From Tildeniella torsiva UHER 1998/13D (GTDB lineage Bacteria > Cyanobacteriota > Cyanobacteriia > Phormidesmidales > Phormidesmidaceae): a DNA stretch of 64,000 bases. Where the stretch lies: NCBI GenBank assembly GCA_019358835.1, contig JAHHIH010000004.1:186001-250000 (forward strand), written 5' to 3'. The position numbers and the translations under genes were made by a program. Numbering within the stretch: position 1 is the first letter of the stretch; every line of letters begins with the position of its first letter. The notes beneath the pieces are model-generated. The model worked only from the letters and a program-made list of their open reading frames with translations. It had not been told where the DNA came from and made no database searches. This document shows positions 17,159 to 26,001 of the stretch, piece after piece.

Positions 17159-18160
17159 CTAGACCGCCCTACCAACAAACGTCCGATGCCGTGGGCTGTT
17201 AAACGTCACGCTAGGCCGCTCAAACCCCGCCGCCTCAAACGCCGCTTCCACCTCCAGGGTGAAGTAGTCATCCAGATAGGGCTCAGTGCTTTTGAGCAGG
17301 GTGAAGACAAAGGGCGGCAGTTTTTGAATTGCCTCAGAGAGGGGGTTCATATCCATAATTGCCAGGTGCCCGCCGGGGCGCAGCAGCCGACGCGCCTCCC
17401 GCAGAATGGCCTTGGCCGCCGATTGCGGTAGCTCGTGGAAGACCAGGCAGATCGAAACCAGGTCATAGGCGGCAGAGGGTAGCCCAGTCGCTTCGCCAGC
17501 CCCGTGGTGCCAGGTGATCGGCGTTGCAGTCGAGGAAACCTTCCCGGTTGACTGCCGCTCCTGCTGCCGATATCGAGCCACGGCGAGAAAGTAGGGCGAT
17601 AAATCTACCCCGGTCAGCTGGGCCTGGGGAAAGGTGGCCTGAAACGCTTCGGTGCTCATGCCTACGCCGCAGCCGATATCCACAATGGCCTCTGGGGTCT
17701 GGGGCAGTTGAGCCATGAGCACGTCGTGGTAGCTCTGGCGGAGGCGATCGTCGCCAGCCGCTCCGGCCTCGGGCCAGATTTTGGCGTGTACCGCCTGGGC
17801 TGCTACCTCGACCTCCATGGCGGGTTGCCAGCCCAGGTTGCCTTCATCGTAGGCGTGAAAACTGGTGGTGTAGTAGTCGGGGTAGACGAGGCGAGGGTTT
17901 TGCACCGCCTCCAAATCGGCCTGCCAGAGGGGAGACAGCTCTCCGATTCCAGTCATGGAAGGCCCAGCCTCGGTGGATCCAATCTCTGTACGGCGACTCC
18001 GCAACGCCTGAACCCGTTCTCGCCAGGGCACGCCAATGGTTTCGGCCCGCGTCACCATCATGTGACGGGCACGGCCCTTGGCAAAGTTCCACAGGGGCTT
18101 AATCGCGAGCACCTGATTGACCACGCTAGAAAGCAGGTTGGGAGCAGAGGTAGCAGTCAT
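17159..18160 (-). CDS. Class I SAM-dependent methyltransferase
   Basis: A 333-residue protein with a family-specific N-terminal region (1-150) and a Rossmann-type methyltransferase domain (about 155-290). Motif I is VDIGCGVGMS, and the acidic end of beta2 is in GVDLSPYFL. Motifs further along are LVSICLVFHELP and LLRPGGHLAIMDMNP. This resembles UbiE/Coq5-like small-molecule methyltransferases, but the acceptor cannot be read from sequence. The N-terminal region, with YYTTSFHAYDEGNLGW, occurs in a group of plant and cyanobacterial methyltransferases of unknown substrate (recollection). It converges on the response regulator. Confidence 0.82.
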   Translation of the reverse strand: MTATSAPNLLSSVVNQVLAIKPLWNFAKGRARHMMVTRAETIGVPWRERVQALRSRRTEIGSTEAGPSMTGIGELSPLWQADLEAVQNPRLVYPDYYTTSFHAYDEGNLGWQPAMEVEVAAQAVHAKIWPEAGAAGDDRLRQSYHDVLMAQLPQTPEAIVDIGCGVGMSTEAFQATFPQAQLTGVDLSPYFLAVARYRQQERQSTGKVSSTATPITWHHGAGEATGLPSAAYDLVSICLVFHELPQSAAKAILREARRLLRPGGHLAIMDMNPLSEAIQKLPPFVFTLLKSTEPYLDDYFTLEVEAAFEAAGFERPSVTFNSPRHRTFVGRAV

Positions 18161-18232
18161 CGCAGCCGCAGTGTCAGAACAGCCCCCATTTTAGAAGGTG
18201 AGGGGTAGCTGAATCCACAGGATCTAGCCCGG

Positions 18233-19492
18233 TTAGAATCCAGCTTTCAATAGAGCATCCCAGATTTGGTGGGCCATCTCCAACTTGTTGCAGGGAGGGA
18301 TGGTGAGCTTGTCGCCCGCTTTGGTCAGTAGGATAGCCTGGTTGCGATCGCCCCCAAACCCGCTCCCCACCACATCGATCGGGTTCGCCACAATCGCATC
18401 TAATCCCTTGCGTTGTAGCTTATCTAGCGCTGGGGGAATGATGTCGCCGGTCTGGGCGGCAAAGCCAATCAGCCGCTGGTGGGGCGATCGCTTTTGGGAC
18501 AGATCAGCCACAATATCGGGCACCTGGGCCAGGGGTAATGATGTGGGCAGATCGGCTTTGGCCAATTTAGTGGAGGCCTGGGTCGCAGGTTTCACATCCG
18601 CCACCGCCGCCGCCATCACCACCCAGTTGGCCTGGGGTAGGTTGGTTAGCATCGCCCGATGCATCTCTTCAGCCGTGGTAACCCCCACAGCTTGGATACC
18701 CCCTAGGCGGGCTTTGAGGGATTCATCCATTGGCCCATGCACGAGGGTGACGCTGGCTCCCCGGTGGATTGCGGCCTGGGCCAGCGCGATCCCCATTTTG
18801 CCGCTGGCAGGGTTGCCGATAAAGCGCACAGGATCCAAATGTTCCCGAGTGCTACCGGTGCTGATCAGCAGGTGTTTGCCGCTCAGATCGCGCTGGCCCC
18901 CGCTGTGCAGCAGCGAGTGAATGTGGGTAAGCATGTCTTCGGGCTCGGCCATGCGCCCGGTGCCGATGCGATCGCAGGCCAGCACCCCGCTCCCCGGGTC
19001 AATGCTGTGGAAGCGCGAATCCTGAAGGAGCTGGTGCCAGTTGCGCTGCACCGACTGCTGCTGCCACATGTCGGTATTCATCGCTGGGGCCAGCAGCACG
19101 GGGCAGGTCGAGGCCAGCACGGTATTCGTCAGCAGATTATCGGCCAGCCCGTGGGCCAGTTTGCCCAGGGTGTTCGCGCTCAAGGGGGCAATCACCAGCA
19201 GCTCAGCCCACTCGCCTAGCTCTATATGCAGGGGACGGCCCTGGGCGGCATTCCAAAAACTGGCGTCGGTGTAGGCCGGGTGCCGAGCCAGCGTAGCCAC
19301 CGTCAGCGGCGGAATAAACGCCTGCCCCTGCTGGGTCAGCACAACGCGCACTGCTGTGCCTGCCTTGGCCAGCGACGAAATGACTGAGCACACCTTGTAA
19401 GCCGCAATGCCGCCGCTAATACCTAGCAGCACCCGACGGGGAGCTTCCACAGTTGTAGAACTACTGACCATACCAACCCCGAAGGCAGTCAT
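18233..19492 (-). CDS. coaBC: Bifunctional CoaBC (phosphopantothenoylcysteine synthase/decarboxylase)
   Basis: CoaBC makes 4'-phosphopantetheine for coenzyme A in two steps. The 419 residues (possibly starting at MVSSSTTVEAP, seven residues in) contain the flavin-binding CoaC half with GISGGIAAYK, HIELGEWAELLVIAPLSANT and the PAMNTDMW substrate motif, then the CoaB half with REHLDPVRFIGNPASGKMG, LIGFAAQTGD and the lysine-containing synthase motif KRKGLDAIVANPID. Both halves are intact. A strong palindromic repeat lies just upstream, followed by the DUF2555 gene. Confidence 0.95.
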   Translation of the reverse strand: MTAFGVGMVSSSTTVEAPRRVLLGISGGIAAYKVCSVISSLAKAGTAVRVVLTQQGQAFIPPLTVATLARHPAYTDASFWNAAQGRPLHIELGEWAELLVIAPLSANTLGKLAHGLADNLLTNTVLASTCPVLLAPAMNTDMWQQQSVQRNWHQLLQDSRFHSIDPGSGVLACDRIGTGRMAEPEDMLTHIHSLLHSGGQRDLSGKHLLISTGSTREHLDPVRFIGNPASGKMGIALAQAAIHRGASVTLVHGPMDESLKARLGGIQAVGVTTAEEMHRAMLTNLPQANWVVMAAAVADVKPATQASTKLAKADLPTSLPLAQVPDIVADLSQKRSPHQRLIGFAAQTGDIIPPALDKLQRKGLDAIVANPIDVVGSGFGGDRNQAILLTKAGDKLTIPPCNKLEMAHQIWDALLKAGF

Positions 19493-19513
19493 CTCGATTC
19501 AAAAACGGCGTTT

Positions 19514-19545
19514 CTGCAGGGGCGAACAGTCGTTCGCCCCTGCAG
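19514..19545. repeat. Perfect 14-bp palindromic repeat (GGGGCGAAC type)
   Basis: CTGCAGGGGCGAAC at 19514-19527 pairs perfectly with GTTCGCCCCTGCAG at 19532-19545 around a four-base loop. I recognise the GGGGCGAAC...GTTCGCCCC core as a palindrome seen dispersed in many cyanobacterial genomes. In the minus direction it is followed within about ten bases by a TTTTTG run, so it may also end transcription from the DUF2555 gene. Confidence 0.7.
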
Positions 19546-19583
19546 ATTGGGGGTTAGGTCAGCAGGATTGGGCCACTCACGAT

Positions 19584-19796
19584 CTACGACTCGTCGTAGG
19601 CTTCGAGGTCGAGCAAATAGACGTAGGACTCAACCAGCTCGGGCCGCTGAAAGGCGATCGCTCGGAGCAGGTGCCAGTCTTGCAATCCCTCAAAGGCATT
19701 CTCGTAGGCATCGGTCTCTAGACGAGTAGCCAGCTCAGCCACCGTGTCCGGTGTCATATCTGAGACGGTTTGCGGTGAAACATGTAGGCTCAGCAT
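19584..19796 (-). CDS. DUF2555 family protein
   Basis: This 70-residue acidic soluble protein has the distinctive pattern of the cyanobacterial DUF2555 family: LSPQ-like N-terminus, VAELATRLETDAYENAFEGL, DWHLLRAIAFQRPELV and a tyrosine/aspartate-rich end (YLLDLEAYDES). The family is conserved across cyanobacteria. I know of no established biochemical role, so none is assigned. It is transcribed toward coaBC, with a palindromic repeat in between. Confidence 0.8.
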   Translation of the reverse strand: MLSLHVSPQTVSDMTPDTVAELATRLETDAYENAFEGLQDWHLLRAIAFQRPELVESYVYLLDLEAYDES

Positions 19797-19866
19797 AGTC
19801 TTTCCCCCTTGGTGATGGTTGCCTTAGTGCTGCCCAAGCGCAGCCCAGGGTCAATTCACTCTGTCT

Positions 19867-20553
19867 TTATCCTAAGGGTTGAGCCAGGGTATTCTCCCCG
19901 GCCTGCCTCAAATCTTCGCAAAACCCGGCAATTAGGCCCATCGCCTGGGGTGGAATTTCATGCCCCATCGCCAGTTCTTGCCAGGTTACAGGCTGGCCAA
20001 GGGCGGTGAGGGCGGTCTTGGCCTGGTGGGCTTTGGCGATCGGCACCACCGGGTCAAAGGTGCCGTGTACCATCATGACAGGGCGAGGGTTCACCGGGGT
20101 CTGGGCCTCGCTGTGGAGATAGCCGCTGAGAATAACTTGCCCCGCAAGGGGTAGCTGCGACCCCACATCTAGGGCCATGGCTCCCCCCTGGGAAAACCCG
20201 GCTAAAATGGTTCGTTCTAAAGGAATTTTGGTCGTTTTAGGTAGATTGCACAGCCAGATTTTGAGCTGCTCTCGACTGGTTTGTAGGTCGGCTTGGTCGG
20301 CAAAGTCGTAGGGTTGGCGAAAATCGTAGTTGTTTGGGAAGCTGTACCACATGCGCCCTCCCGGTGCCTGGGGATGGGGCCAGGGCGCATCGGGAAAGAC
20401 CATCGAAAAGTTCGCTATTTCTAGATAGGGGGCGAGCCCCACGAGATCGGCGGCGTTTGCGCCCCAGCCGTGGAGAGCTACCAGGCACCAGTCTGCCGTG
20501 CCATCGGTGGGGCCGTAGGTCAGCGACTGCAAAGAGGAATCGTTGGAGAGCAT
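19867..20553 (-). CDS. Phospholipase/carboxylesterase-type alpha/beta hydrolase
   Basis: A 228-residue cytoplasmic serine hydrolase of the acyl-protein thioesterase/carboxylesterase family. The nucleophile elbow GFSQGGAMA contains the catalytic serine (about residue 123); the acid is in HGTFDPVVP and the histidine in MGHEIPPQ. HGWGANAADL near residue 28 forms the oxyanion region. The catalytic triad is complete. The physiological ester substrate is not predictable. The trhO gene lies 11 bases upstream on the same strand, so the two genes are probably cotranscribed. Confidence 0.88.
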   Translation of the reverse strand: MLSNDSSLQSLTYGPTDGTADWCLVALHGWGANAADLVGLAPYLEIANFSMVFPDAPWPHPQAPGGRMWYSFPNNYDFRQPYDFADQADLQTSREQLKIWLCNLPKTTKIPLERTILAGFSQGGAMALDVGSQLPLAGQVILSGYLHSEAQTPVNPRPVMMVHGTFDPVVPIAKAHQAKTALTALGQPVTWQELAMGHEIPPQAMGLIAGFCEDLRQAGENTLAQPLG

Positions 20554-20564
20554 AGGTTCTAGCG

Positions 20565-21434
20565 TTAGCGGTGGCGTTGACGGGCCTCTAGGCGCGATCG
20601 CTTTTCGGGGGTGAGAGCAGCATAGCAGTGGGGGCAGCTAATGCCGTCTTCGTACTCTGGCGAAGATTTTTCGGCGGGGCTGACGGGGTGGCCGCAGCCC
20701 AGGCAAAGGCCGTGGTCTGTGGCGTTGAGGCAGTGGTCAACGGCCACGCGCTCGTCAAACACAAAGCAGTCGCCCTGCCACAGGCTGGCATCCACAGGCA
20801 CCGTTTTAAGGTAGTTGAGAATGCCGCCTCTGAGGTGGTAGACCTGCTCAAAGCCCTGGTCTAGCAGGTAGGCGGTAGCCTTTTCGCAGCGAATGCCGCC
20901 CGTACAAAACATCGCCACTTTTTTGTGCTGAGCCGGGTCGAGATGGGTAGCCACGTAGTCGGGCAGTTCTCGAAACGAATGGGTGTGAGGGTTCACCGCG
21001 CCTTGGAAGGTGCCCAGCTCTACTTCAAAATTGTTGCGGGCATCAATTACCATCACCTCGGGATCGGCGATGACCTGGTTCCAATCGTGGGGTTCGACGT
21101 AGGTGCCGACTGGCTGCTGAGCCGGGTTGACCTCGGGATGCCCTAAGGTGACAATTTCCTGTTTTAGCTTGACCTTCATGCGCTCGAAGGGCGCGCTTGC
21201 CGTGGTGGATTCTTGGTGGGGGAAGGGGCCAATTTTGGGGTGGGAGTGGAGCCAGGCTAACAGGTCGTCAATGCTGGGGCGATCGCCCGCCACGGTCGCA
21301 TTCAGTCCCTCGCTGGCCAGCAGAAGCGTACCCCGCAGCCCCCTGCTCGCACACAGCTCTAAAAGCTCCAGGCGCAGCGACTCTGGCTCACTCAAGGCCA
21401 CAAATTTGTAGAAGGTGGCAATCACCCAATCCAT
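20565..21434 (-). CDS. trhO: tRNA uridine(34) hydroxylase (rhodanese-like)
   Basis: TrhO (YceA) hydroxylates uridine 34 of certain tRNAs, the first step of the xo5U modifications at the wobble position. From the ATG at 21434 (MDWVIATFYKF) it has 289 residues: an N-terminal ferredoxin-like domain (1-95), a rhodanese domain with the active-site loop CTGGIRC, and a C-terminal cysteine cluster (CLNA...CLGCGHP...CPHC) that probably binds metal. The initial methionine fits the family's usual MxWxIATFYKF start. It lies downstream of the deacetylase-like gene with a 26-base gap. Confidence 0.92.
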   Translation of the reverse strand: MDWVIATFYKFVALSEPESLRLELLELCASRGLRGTLLLASEGLNATVAGDRPSIDDLLAWLHSHPKIGPFPHQESTTASAPFERMKVKLKQEIVTLGHPEVNPAQQPVGTYVEPHDWNQVIADPEVMVIDARNNFEVELGTFQGAVNPHTHSFRELPDYVATHLDPAQHKKVAMFCTGGIRCEKATAYLLDQGFEQVYHLRGGILNYLKTVPVDASLWQGDCFVFDERVAVDHCLNATDHGLCLGCGHPVSPAEKSSPEYEDGISCPHCYAALTPEKRSRLEARQRHR

Positions 21435-21460
21435 AGTCTGACCAAGCTGCAAAGTTTCAA

Positions 21461-22381
21461 TTATAGGCGGTAGGCCTGGTAAACCTCGACAGCGGCCCGG
21501 TGCAGCAGTGAGTGGCGAAAGATCAGATCGTCCATAGATTTACCATAGCCGCCGCCGATGACGCAGGCGACGGGGTAGCCTGCCTTGACGCAGGTGTCGA
21601 GCACGTAGCGATCGCGCTCAAAAATCCCCGCATTCGTCAGCGCCAGCTTGCCTAGCAGGTCGTCCTTATGGGGGTCAGCCCCGGCATCGTAGAGCACCAG
21701 GTCAGGCTTCACCTGGGTGAGTAAATCAGGAATGTACCGTGCCAGGTAGTCGAGATAATCCTGGTCTTCCATGCCCAACGCCAAGGGCACATCCAGATCG
21801 CTGGCCTGCTTGCGGGCCGGAAAGTTCTCCTGGCAGTGCATCGAGAAGGTAAAGACGCTGGGGTCATCGCGAAAGATCCAGGCGGTGCCGTCGCCCTGGT
21901 GCACGTCCAGGTCGAGGATGAGTACCCGATTCACCCGGCCTTGTTTTTGTAGGACGCGGGTGGCGATCGCCAAATCGTTAAAAATGCAGAATCCCGACCC
22001 GTAATCGGGAAAGGCGTGGTGGGTGCCCCCCGCTGTATTGCAGGCCAGCCCGTGCGCCAGAGCCAGCTTGGCGGTGAGAATGGTGCCCCCCACCGCCGTG
22101 CAGGTGCGCTTCACCAGGGCAGCGCTCCAGGGCAGGCCAATGCGCCGCTGGGCCTTGGCATCCAGCGTGCCCTGGCGGTAGGCATTGACGTAGGCCGGGT
22201 GGTGCACAAACTCCAGCCAGGTCTGGGGCGGTTCGCCGGGCGGGTAGATCTGGTCGGGGGTGATGACGCCGTCGTGCAGCAGGCGATCGCGCAGCAGCCG
22301 AAACTTCGGCATCGGAAACCGATGCCCATTGGGCAGGGGAACCACGTAGTCGGGGTGGTAGATAACCGGCAGCTGACTCAA
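21461..22381 (-). CDS. Histone deacetylase superfamily protein
   Basis: A 306-residue zinc hydrolase of the HDAC/AcuC/acetylpolyamine amidohydrolase superfamily. The paired active-site histidines are in GGTHHAF, the zinc ligands in LDLDVHQGDGTA (Asp and His), a second zinc aspartate in YDAGADPH, and the late GGGY loop carries the catalytic tyrosine. The fold and active site are complete. In bacteria members deacylate small molecules or proteins; the substrate here is unknown. It begins a minus-strand group with trhO and the esterase. Confidence 0.88.
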   Translation of the reverse strand: MSQLPVIYHPDYVVPLPNGHRFPMPKFRLLRDRLLHDGVITPDQIYPPGEPPQTWLEFVHHPAYVNAYRQGTLDAKAQRRIGLPWSAALVKRTCTAVGGTILTAKLALAHGLACNTAGGTHHAFPDYGSGFCIFNDLAIATRVLQKQGRVNRVLILDLDVHQGDGTAWIFRDDPSVFTFSMHCQENFPARKQASDLDVPLALGMEDQDYLDYLARYIPDLLTQVKPDLVLYDAGADPHKDDLLGKLALTNAGIFERDRYVLDTCVKAGYPVACVIGGGYGKSMDDLIFRHSLLHRAAVEVYQAYRL

Positions 22382-22411
22382 AGCCCCTGAGATGCCCCTA
22401 GGTGAAAATGC

Positions 22412-23245
22412 CTACATCAACGACGACAGCGATCGCCGCTGGCGCATATCGAGAGCGTGGGCTACGCTGCCCTCAGCCCAGTCGAGGAGGAGGTCAGCCT
22501 CGGGGGGAACCACCGCTGAGGTCGCCGTTGGCACCGACGCAACGCTGGGCACTGAAGGCTGGGGCGATTCCCCTCCGGGGAGGCTGCGCCATCGCTCTGG
22601 GGGTAACTTCGACACCACTTTGAACTTAGCTACCGCTGGAGTCCCCGGCCGCCCTAACGGTACTGGGCTAACCGGCAGCTTAACCATAGGGGCTTCTACA
22701 ATTCTGGCACCGGAGGCGACGACCCCATCGCGCTGGGGTGAGTAGGGGGCCAACCGCTTCGGATGGGGGGGCTTGGCAGGAGCAGGCGCTTTGACGACCG
22801 GGCGCGGGCGAGCTTTTTTGCGTTTGGCCGGGCGGGCAGAGGCTTTGATCTGCTGGGTCAACACAAATGAGCCAAAGGCGCACAGCCCCACCAGGCTCAG
22901 CAGTCCCCACAGGGCCAGGCCAGAGCGGGGCGCAGTCTCCTCTCCAGGCGCTATCTCTGGGGCAGAGGGCAGATCGTCGGACGGAGCTGCCATCACCGAG
23001 AGCGGCGCTTCGGGCGCGACGTCTTCCACAGGCTCATTGAACATCAGGCCGTGGTAGGCGATCGCCGATACGCACACCAGGGTCAACCAGAGCCCCCCCA
23101 GCAAAAATAGGGGGCGGTAGGTCAGCAACCGCGCCCAAAACAGCCCCGATGTGACGGCGGGGTCGCGGGCTCCCGAAAAGGGTTGGGGAGACTGGGGCGA
23201 AGGCTGTCCGGAAAAATGTTGTGCCATAGGGTTACCTGGGGCCAT
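22412..23245 (-). CDS. Proline-rich membrane protein of unknown function
   Basis: A 277-residue protein (or 271 if started at the ATG at 23227) with two hydrophobic helices, near residues 43-66 and 108-128, separated by a Pro/Glu-rich stretch and followed by a very basic segment (ARPAKRKKARPRP) and a long Pro/Ala/Val-rich tail. The bias toward P, A, V and charged residues suggests an unstructured linker on one side of the membrane. I do not recognise a family. The base composition of the tail is similar to its neighbours, so it looks native. Confidence 0.6.
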   Translation of the reverse strand: MAPGNPMAQHFSGQPSPQSPQPFSGARDPAVTSGLFWARLLTYRPLFLLGGLWLTLVCVSAIAYHGLMFNEPVEDVAPEAPLSVMAAPSDDLPSAPEIAPGEETAPRSGLALWGLLSLVGLCAFGSFVLTQQIKASARPAKRKKARPRPVVKAPAPAKPPHPKRLAPYSPQRDGVVASGARIVEAPMVKLPVSPVPLGRPGTPAVAKFKVVSKLPPERWRSLPGGESPQPSVPSVASVPTATSAVVPPEADLLLDWAEGSVAHALDMRQRRSLSSLM

Positions 23246-23391
23246 CGGTGAACAAACCTCAGCGCTGCCGATGCATCTGTTAGGGCCAATTGTAGGTGCT
23301 CTTGCCGATAGGCGCTAGCGTTACCGGCGGGCTCGGGCCAATGCTGTGGTTTCGGGGCTGTGGTTTCAGACTGCCCAATGGGGACAGATTT

Positions 23392-24336
23392 CTAGCGTAG
23401 AACCATAGTGGGCACGTAGTCTTGGGGGTCTTGGGCGACCCAGCCCGCCGTGGAGTTGAGGCGCACCTCGAAGAATAAAAACGAGTCATCGTCGCCCTCT
23501 GGGGTGGCGATCGCCCCGAGGCGATCGCCCTGGCGTATCGTCTGCCCGGCCCGCACGTTCAGCGCCGCCAGGTTGGCGTAGCGGGTCTGTAGCCCCTGGG
23601 CGTGGTTGACCACCACCAGGTTGCCGTAGGTGGCGTCGGTACCGGCAAAGGCTACGGTGCCAGCGCCCACGGCCAGGGCCGGAGTGCTGGCCGTGCTGGC
23701 TAGGGCTACGCCCGTGTTAAAGACCAGCTTGCCCTGGTCGGGGTCGGGCTGCCAGCCGTAGTTGACAATCACTTGCGATCGCTGGGGCAGCGGATAGCCC
23801 TGGAGCGGAGTAGCGGGGGGAGCTGGAGTCACCGCTGTGGTCGAAACCCCTGGAAACCAGTTGATCCCCGGCACAAAAATGGTGGTAGGAACGGTGCTTA
23901 CGCAGCCGTTGACCTCAAACAGCACATCGGGGCGGCTGTTGTAGGTCTGGGCGACCTGCTGCCAGGTTTTGCCTGGGGCAACGCTTACCCGAATGCCGTT
24001 GAAGGGCGGAATTAGCAGCTCTTGCCCAGGGCTGACAGTACCGCCCTGAACGGCGGGGTTGAGCCCCATGATCGTCGCTGGTAAAAGGCTGTAGCGCTGG
24101 GCAATGGCCGTCAGGGTTTCGCCCTGGGCCACCCGGTGGCGGGTTAAGCGCGACAGCGCTGGCTGGGAGCAGGCAGAGGGGCCGGTCTGGGCGATCGCCC
24201 CCGGTGCGGTTAGCCCTCCGAACGGCAGTGCGATCGCCAGCCCCACCAGTACAGCGAATCCTCTGAATTGCGCCGGTTGGTGGGTAGTGCCCAACCGGCG
24301 GGTGGCCCAATGCTTCAGCAAATCGTAAAACACCAT
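23392..24336 (-). CDS. LysM plus degenerate LytM (M23-like) protein, NlpD/EnvC type
   Basis: A 314-residue exported protein: N-terminal membrane segment (about 26-50), two LysM peptidoglycan-binding domains (about 67-110 and 117-158), a proline linker, and a C-terminal LytM/M23 fold (about 180-310). All zinc-site positions are altered: the HxxxD motif reads N207 and A211, the active-site histidine aligns with N255 (TRYANL), and the HxH pair reads F286 and F288 (FLFFEVR). It is therefore unlikely to be a peptidase. Dead LytM factors such as E. coli NlpD and EnvC activate amidases; an AmiC-type amidase is encoded at 4107-5879. That link is inference. Confidence 0.85.
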   Translation of the reverse strand: MVFYDLLKHWATRRLGTTHQPAQFRGFAVLVGLAIALPFGGLTAPGAIAQTGPSACSQPALSRLTRHRVAQGETLTAIAQRYSLLPATIMGLNPAVQGGTVSPGQELLIPPFNGIRVSVAPGKTWQQVAQTYNSRPDVLFEVNGCVSTVPTTIFVPGINWFPGVSTTAVTPAPPATPLQGYPLPQRSQVIVNYGWQPDPDQGKLVFNTGVALASTASTPALAVGAGTVAFAGTDATYGNLVVVNHAQGLQTRYANLAALNVRAGQTIRQGDRLGAIATPEGDDDSFLFFEVRLNSTAGWVAQDPQDYVPTMVLR

Positions 24337-24417
24337 GAAAACTAAAGTGTGGCGAGTTAGCCGACGTTGATTTTGGCTCTACGGGTGAACCCAACAATCC
24401 TTGAGGGGTACAGCCTC

Positions 24418-24423
24418 TATAAT
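24418..24423 (+). promoter_or_regulatory. Possible -10 element upstream of htrA
   Basis: TATAAT, a perfect -10 hexamer, lies 227 bases before the htrA start. I see no matching -35 at proper spacing, so this is only a weak candidate for the htrA promoter with a long leader. Confidence 0.25.
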
Positions 24424-24649
24424 AGGCAGGACAACCCCAATTGCTCAGGGGTATAGCTGGGTTTTCTAGCTACAGACATCCCCGTCCGGATAATATTTGC
24501 TCCGGAGAATATTCGATAGAGTGGAGCCAGAGTCGTCAGCGGGTCGGCGGCAGGGAGTGATCTCGGGTTGGCTCGTCGTCGCGATTGCAAGGCCCAGCAG
24601 GCCGCACCAGGCAGGGTACACCAGGCACAGTAGCTAGAGGGCATTAAGC

Positions 24650-25906
24650 ATGGACTCGTTGCCAAAGCAGTTTTCGCAGCAGCTGGCGTTGGTAGCAGTA
24701 GCCCTAGCCGTGGGAGGTGGTGCCGGCTGGGCCGGACACTACTACGTCACCCAGGTGAGCTTGGCCGAGGCAGAAAACGCTGCTGCCGCCACCCCGCCAG
24801 CAGTTGAGACCTCGCTGACTACTGTGGCCCAGGCCGCTCCCAACCCCCTGTCGGCTGGCCCGATGGGCGAAAATAGCCAAAACTTTATTGCTCTGGCCGT
24901 TGACCGAGTCGGGCCAGCGGTGGTGCGCATCGACGCCGAGCGTACCGTGCCCGAAATTTCCCCTGACGCTTTTAACAATCCCTTCTTCCGCCGCTTCTTT
25001 GACGAAGAAGCCGTACCCCCCTCTGACCTGCCCGATCGCCTAGAGCAGGGCACCGGGTCGGGGTTTATTCTCAGTGCCAATGGCCAGATCTTGACCAATG
25101 CCCACGTGGTTGAGGGGGCCAAAACTGTCCAGGTCACCCTGCGCGACGGGCGCGATTTCGAGGGAAAGGTAGTCGGTGTTGACTCAGTAACCGATGTAGC
25201 CGTGGTCAAAATTGAAGCCGCTGACCTGCCCGCTGTGCAGATTGGCAGCACTCAGAACCTGGCACCGGGTCAGTGGGCGATCGCCATTGGCAACCCCCTC
25301 GGCCTCGACAACACCGTCACCGCTGGCATCATCAGCGCTCTAGGGCGCAGCAGCAACCAGGTGGGTATTCCTGACAAGCGGGTGCAGTTTATTCAGACCG
25401 ATGCCGCCATCAACCCCGGCAACTCTGGTGGCCCCCTGCTCAACGACCGGGGCGAAGTCATCGGCATGAACACCGCCATTCGCGCCAACGCCCAGGGTTT
25501 AGGATTTGCCATTCCCATCGAAACGGCCAAGCGTATCGCCGATCAGCTCTTTGCCAACGGCGAGGTGCAGCACCCATTCCTTGGTATTCAAATGGTCGAA
25601 CTTTCCAAAGAGATGGTCGATCGCATCAACGAAGAAGAGCAGCTCAACCTCAAAATTGCCGATGACGACGAGCCCGGTGTGCTGATTGTGGGCGTGCTGC
25701 CCGACAGCCCTGCCCAGGCCGCTGGCCTCAAAATTGGAGATGTCATCCGCGCTATTGAGGGCGACCCCGTCGATAGCCCGCCCGACGTGCAGGCTCGGGT
25801 AGAAGCGACCGAAATTGGCGGCACTCTCAACCTCGATATTCACCGCGACGGGAGCGATCAAAGCATTGCTGTGAAGCCCGCCGCCATGCCTTCTGACCTG
25901 CGGTAG
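24650..25906 (+). CDS. HtrA/Deg-family serine protease
   Basis: This 418-residue periplasmic or thylakoid-lumen protease has an N-terminal signal anchor (about 10-30), a trypsin-like domain and one PDZ domain (about 315-405). The catalytic triad is intact: His in LTNAHVVEG, Asp in SVTDVAVVKI and Ser in NPGNSGGPLL. Cyanobacteria usually carry three paralogues (HtrA, HhoA, HhoB) that degrade damaged or misfolded exported proteins; the single PDZ domain fits all three, so I leave the symbol open. The ATG at 24650 is followed by a basic-hydrophobic leader. It converges on larB across a TTTTGAG repeat. Confidence 0.93.
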   Translation: MDSLPKQFSQQLALVAVALAVGGGAGWAGHYYVTQVSLAEAENAAAATPPAVETSLTTVAQAAPNPLSAGPMGENSQNFIALAVDRVGPAVVRIDAERTVPEISPDAFNNPFFRRFFDEEAVPPSDLPDRLEQGTGSGFILSANGQILTNAHVVEGAKTVQVTLRDGRDFEGKVVGVDSVTDVAVVKIEAADLPAVQIGSTQNLAPGQWAIAIGNPLGLDNTVTAGIISALGRSSNQVGIPDKRVQFIQTDAAINPGNSGGPLLNDRGEVIGMNTAIRANAQGLGFAIPIETAKRIADQLFANGEVQHPFLGIQMVELSKEMVDRINEEEQLNLKIADDDEPGVLIVGVLPDSPAQAAGLKIGDVIRAIEGDPVDSPPDVQARVEATEIGGTLNLDIHRDGSDQSIAVKPAAMPSDLR

Positions 25907-25916
25907 TAGATGAGAG

Positions 25917-25996
25917 AGTTTTGAGTGCTCAGTTTTGAGTTTTGAGTTGATGGCTGAAGGCGTAAATTCAAAACTCAAAATCCAAAACTCAAAACT
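25917..25996. repeat. TTTTGAGTTTTGAG inverted repeat between htrA and larB
   Basis: The plus strand carries three TTTTGAG words (25918-25948), then about 20 unrelated bases, then three complementary CTCAAAA words (25971-25996). Together they form a long imperfect hairpin between two convergent genes and probably act as a bidirectional terminator. Such TTTTGAG arrays are familiar in cyanobacterial intergenic DNA. Confidence 0.65.
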
Positions 25997-26001
25997 TCCA
26001 T

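Noticed and set aside
24417..24665. 82-residue minus-strand frame before htrA
   Set aside because: Non-protein-like text rich in Pro/Ser/Arg/Cys; it overlaps the htrA start on the other strand.
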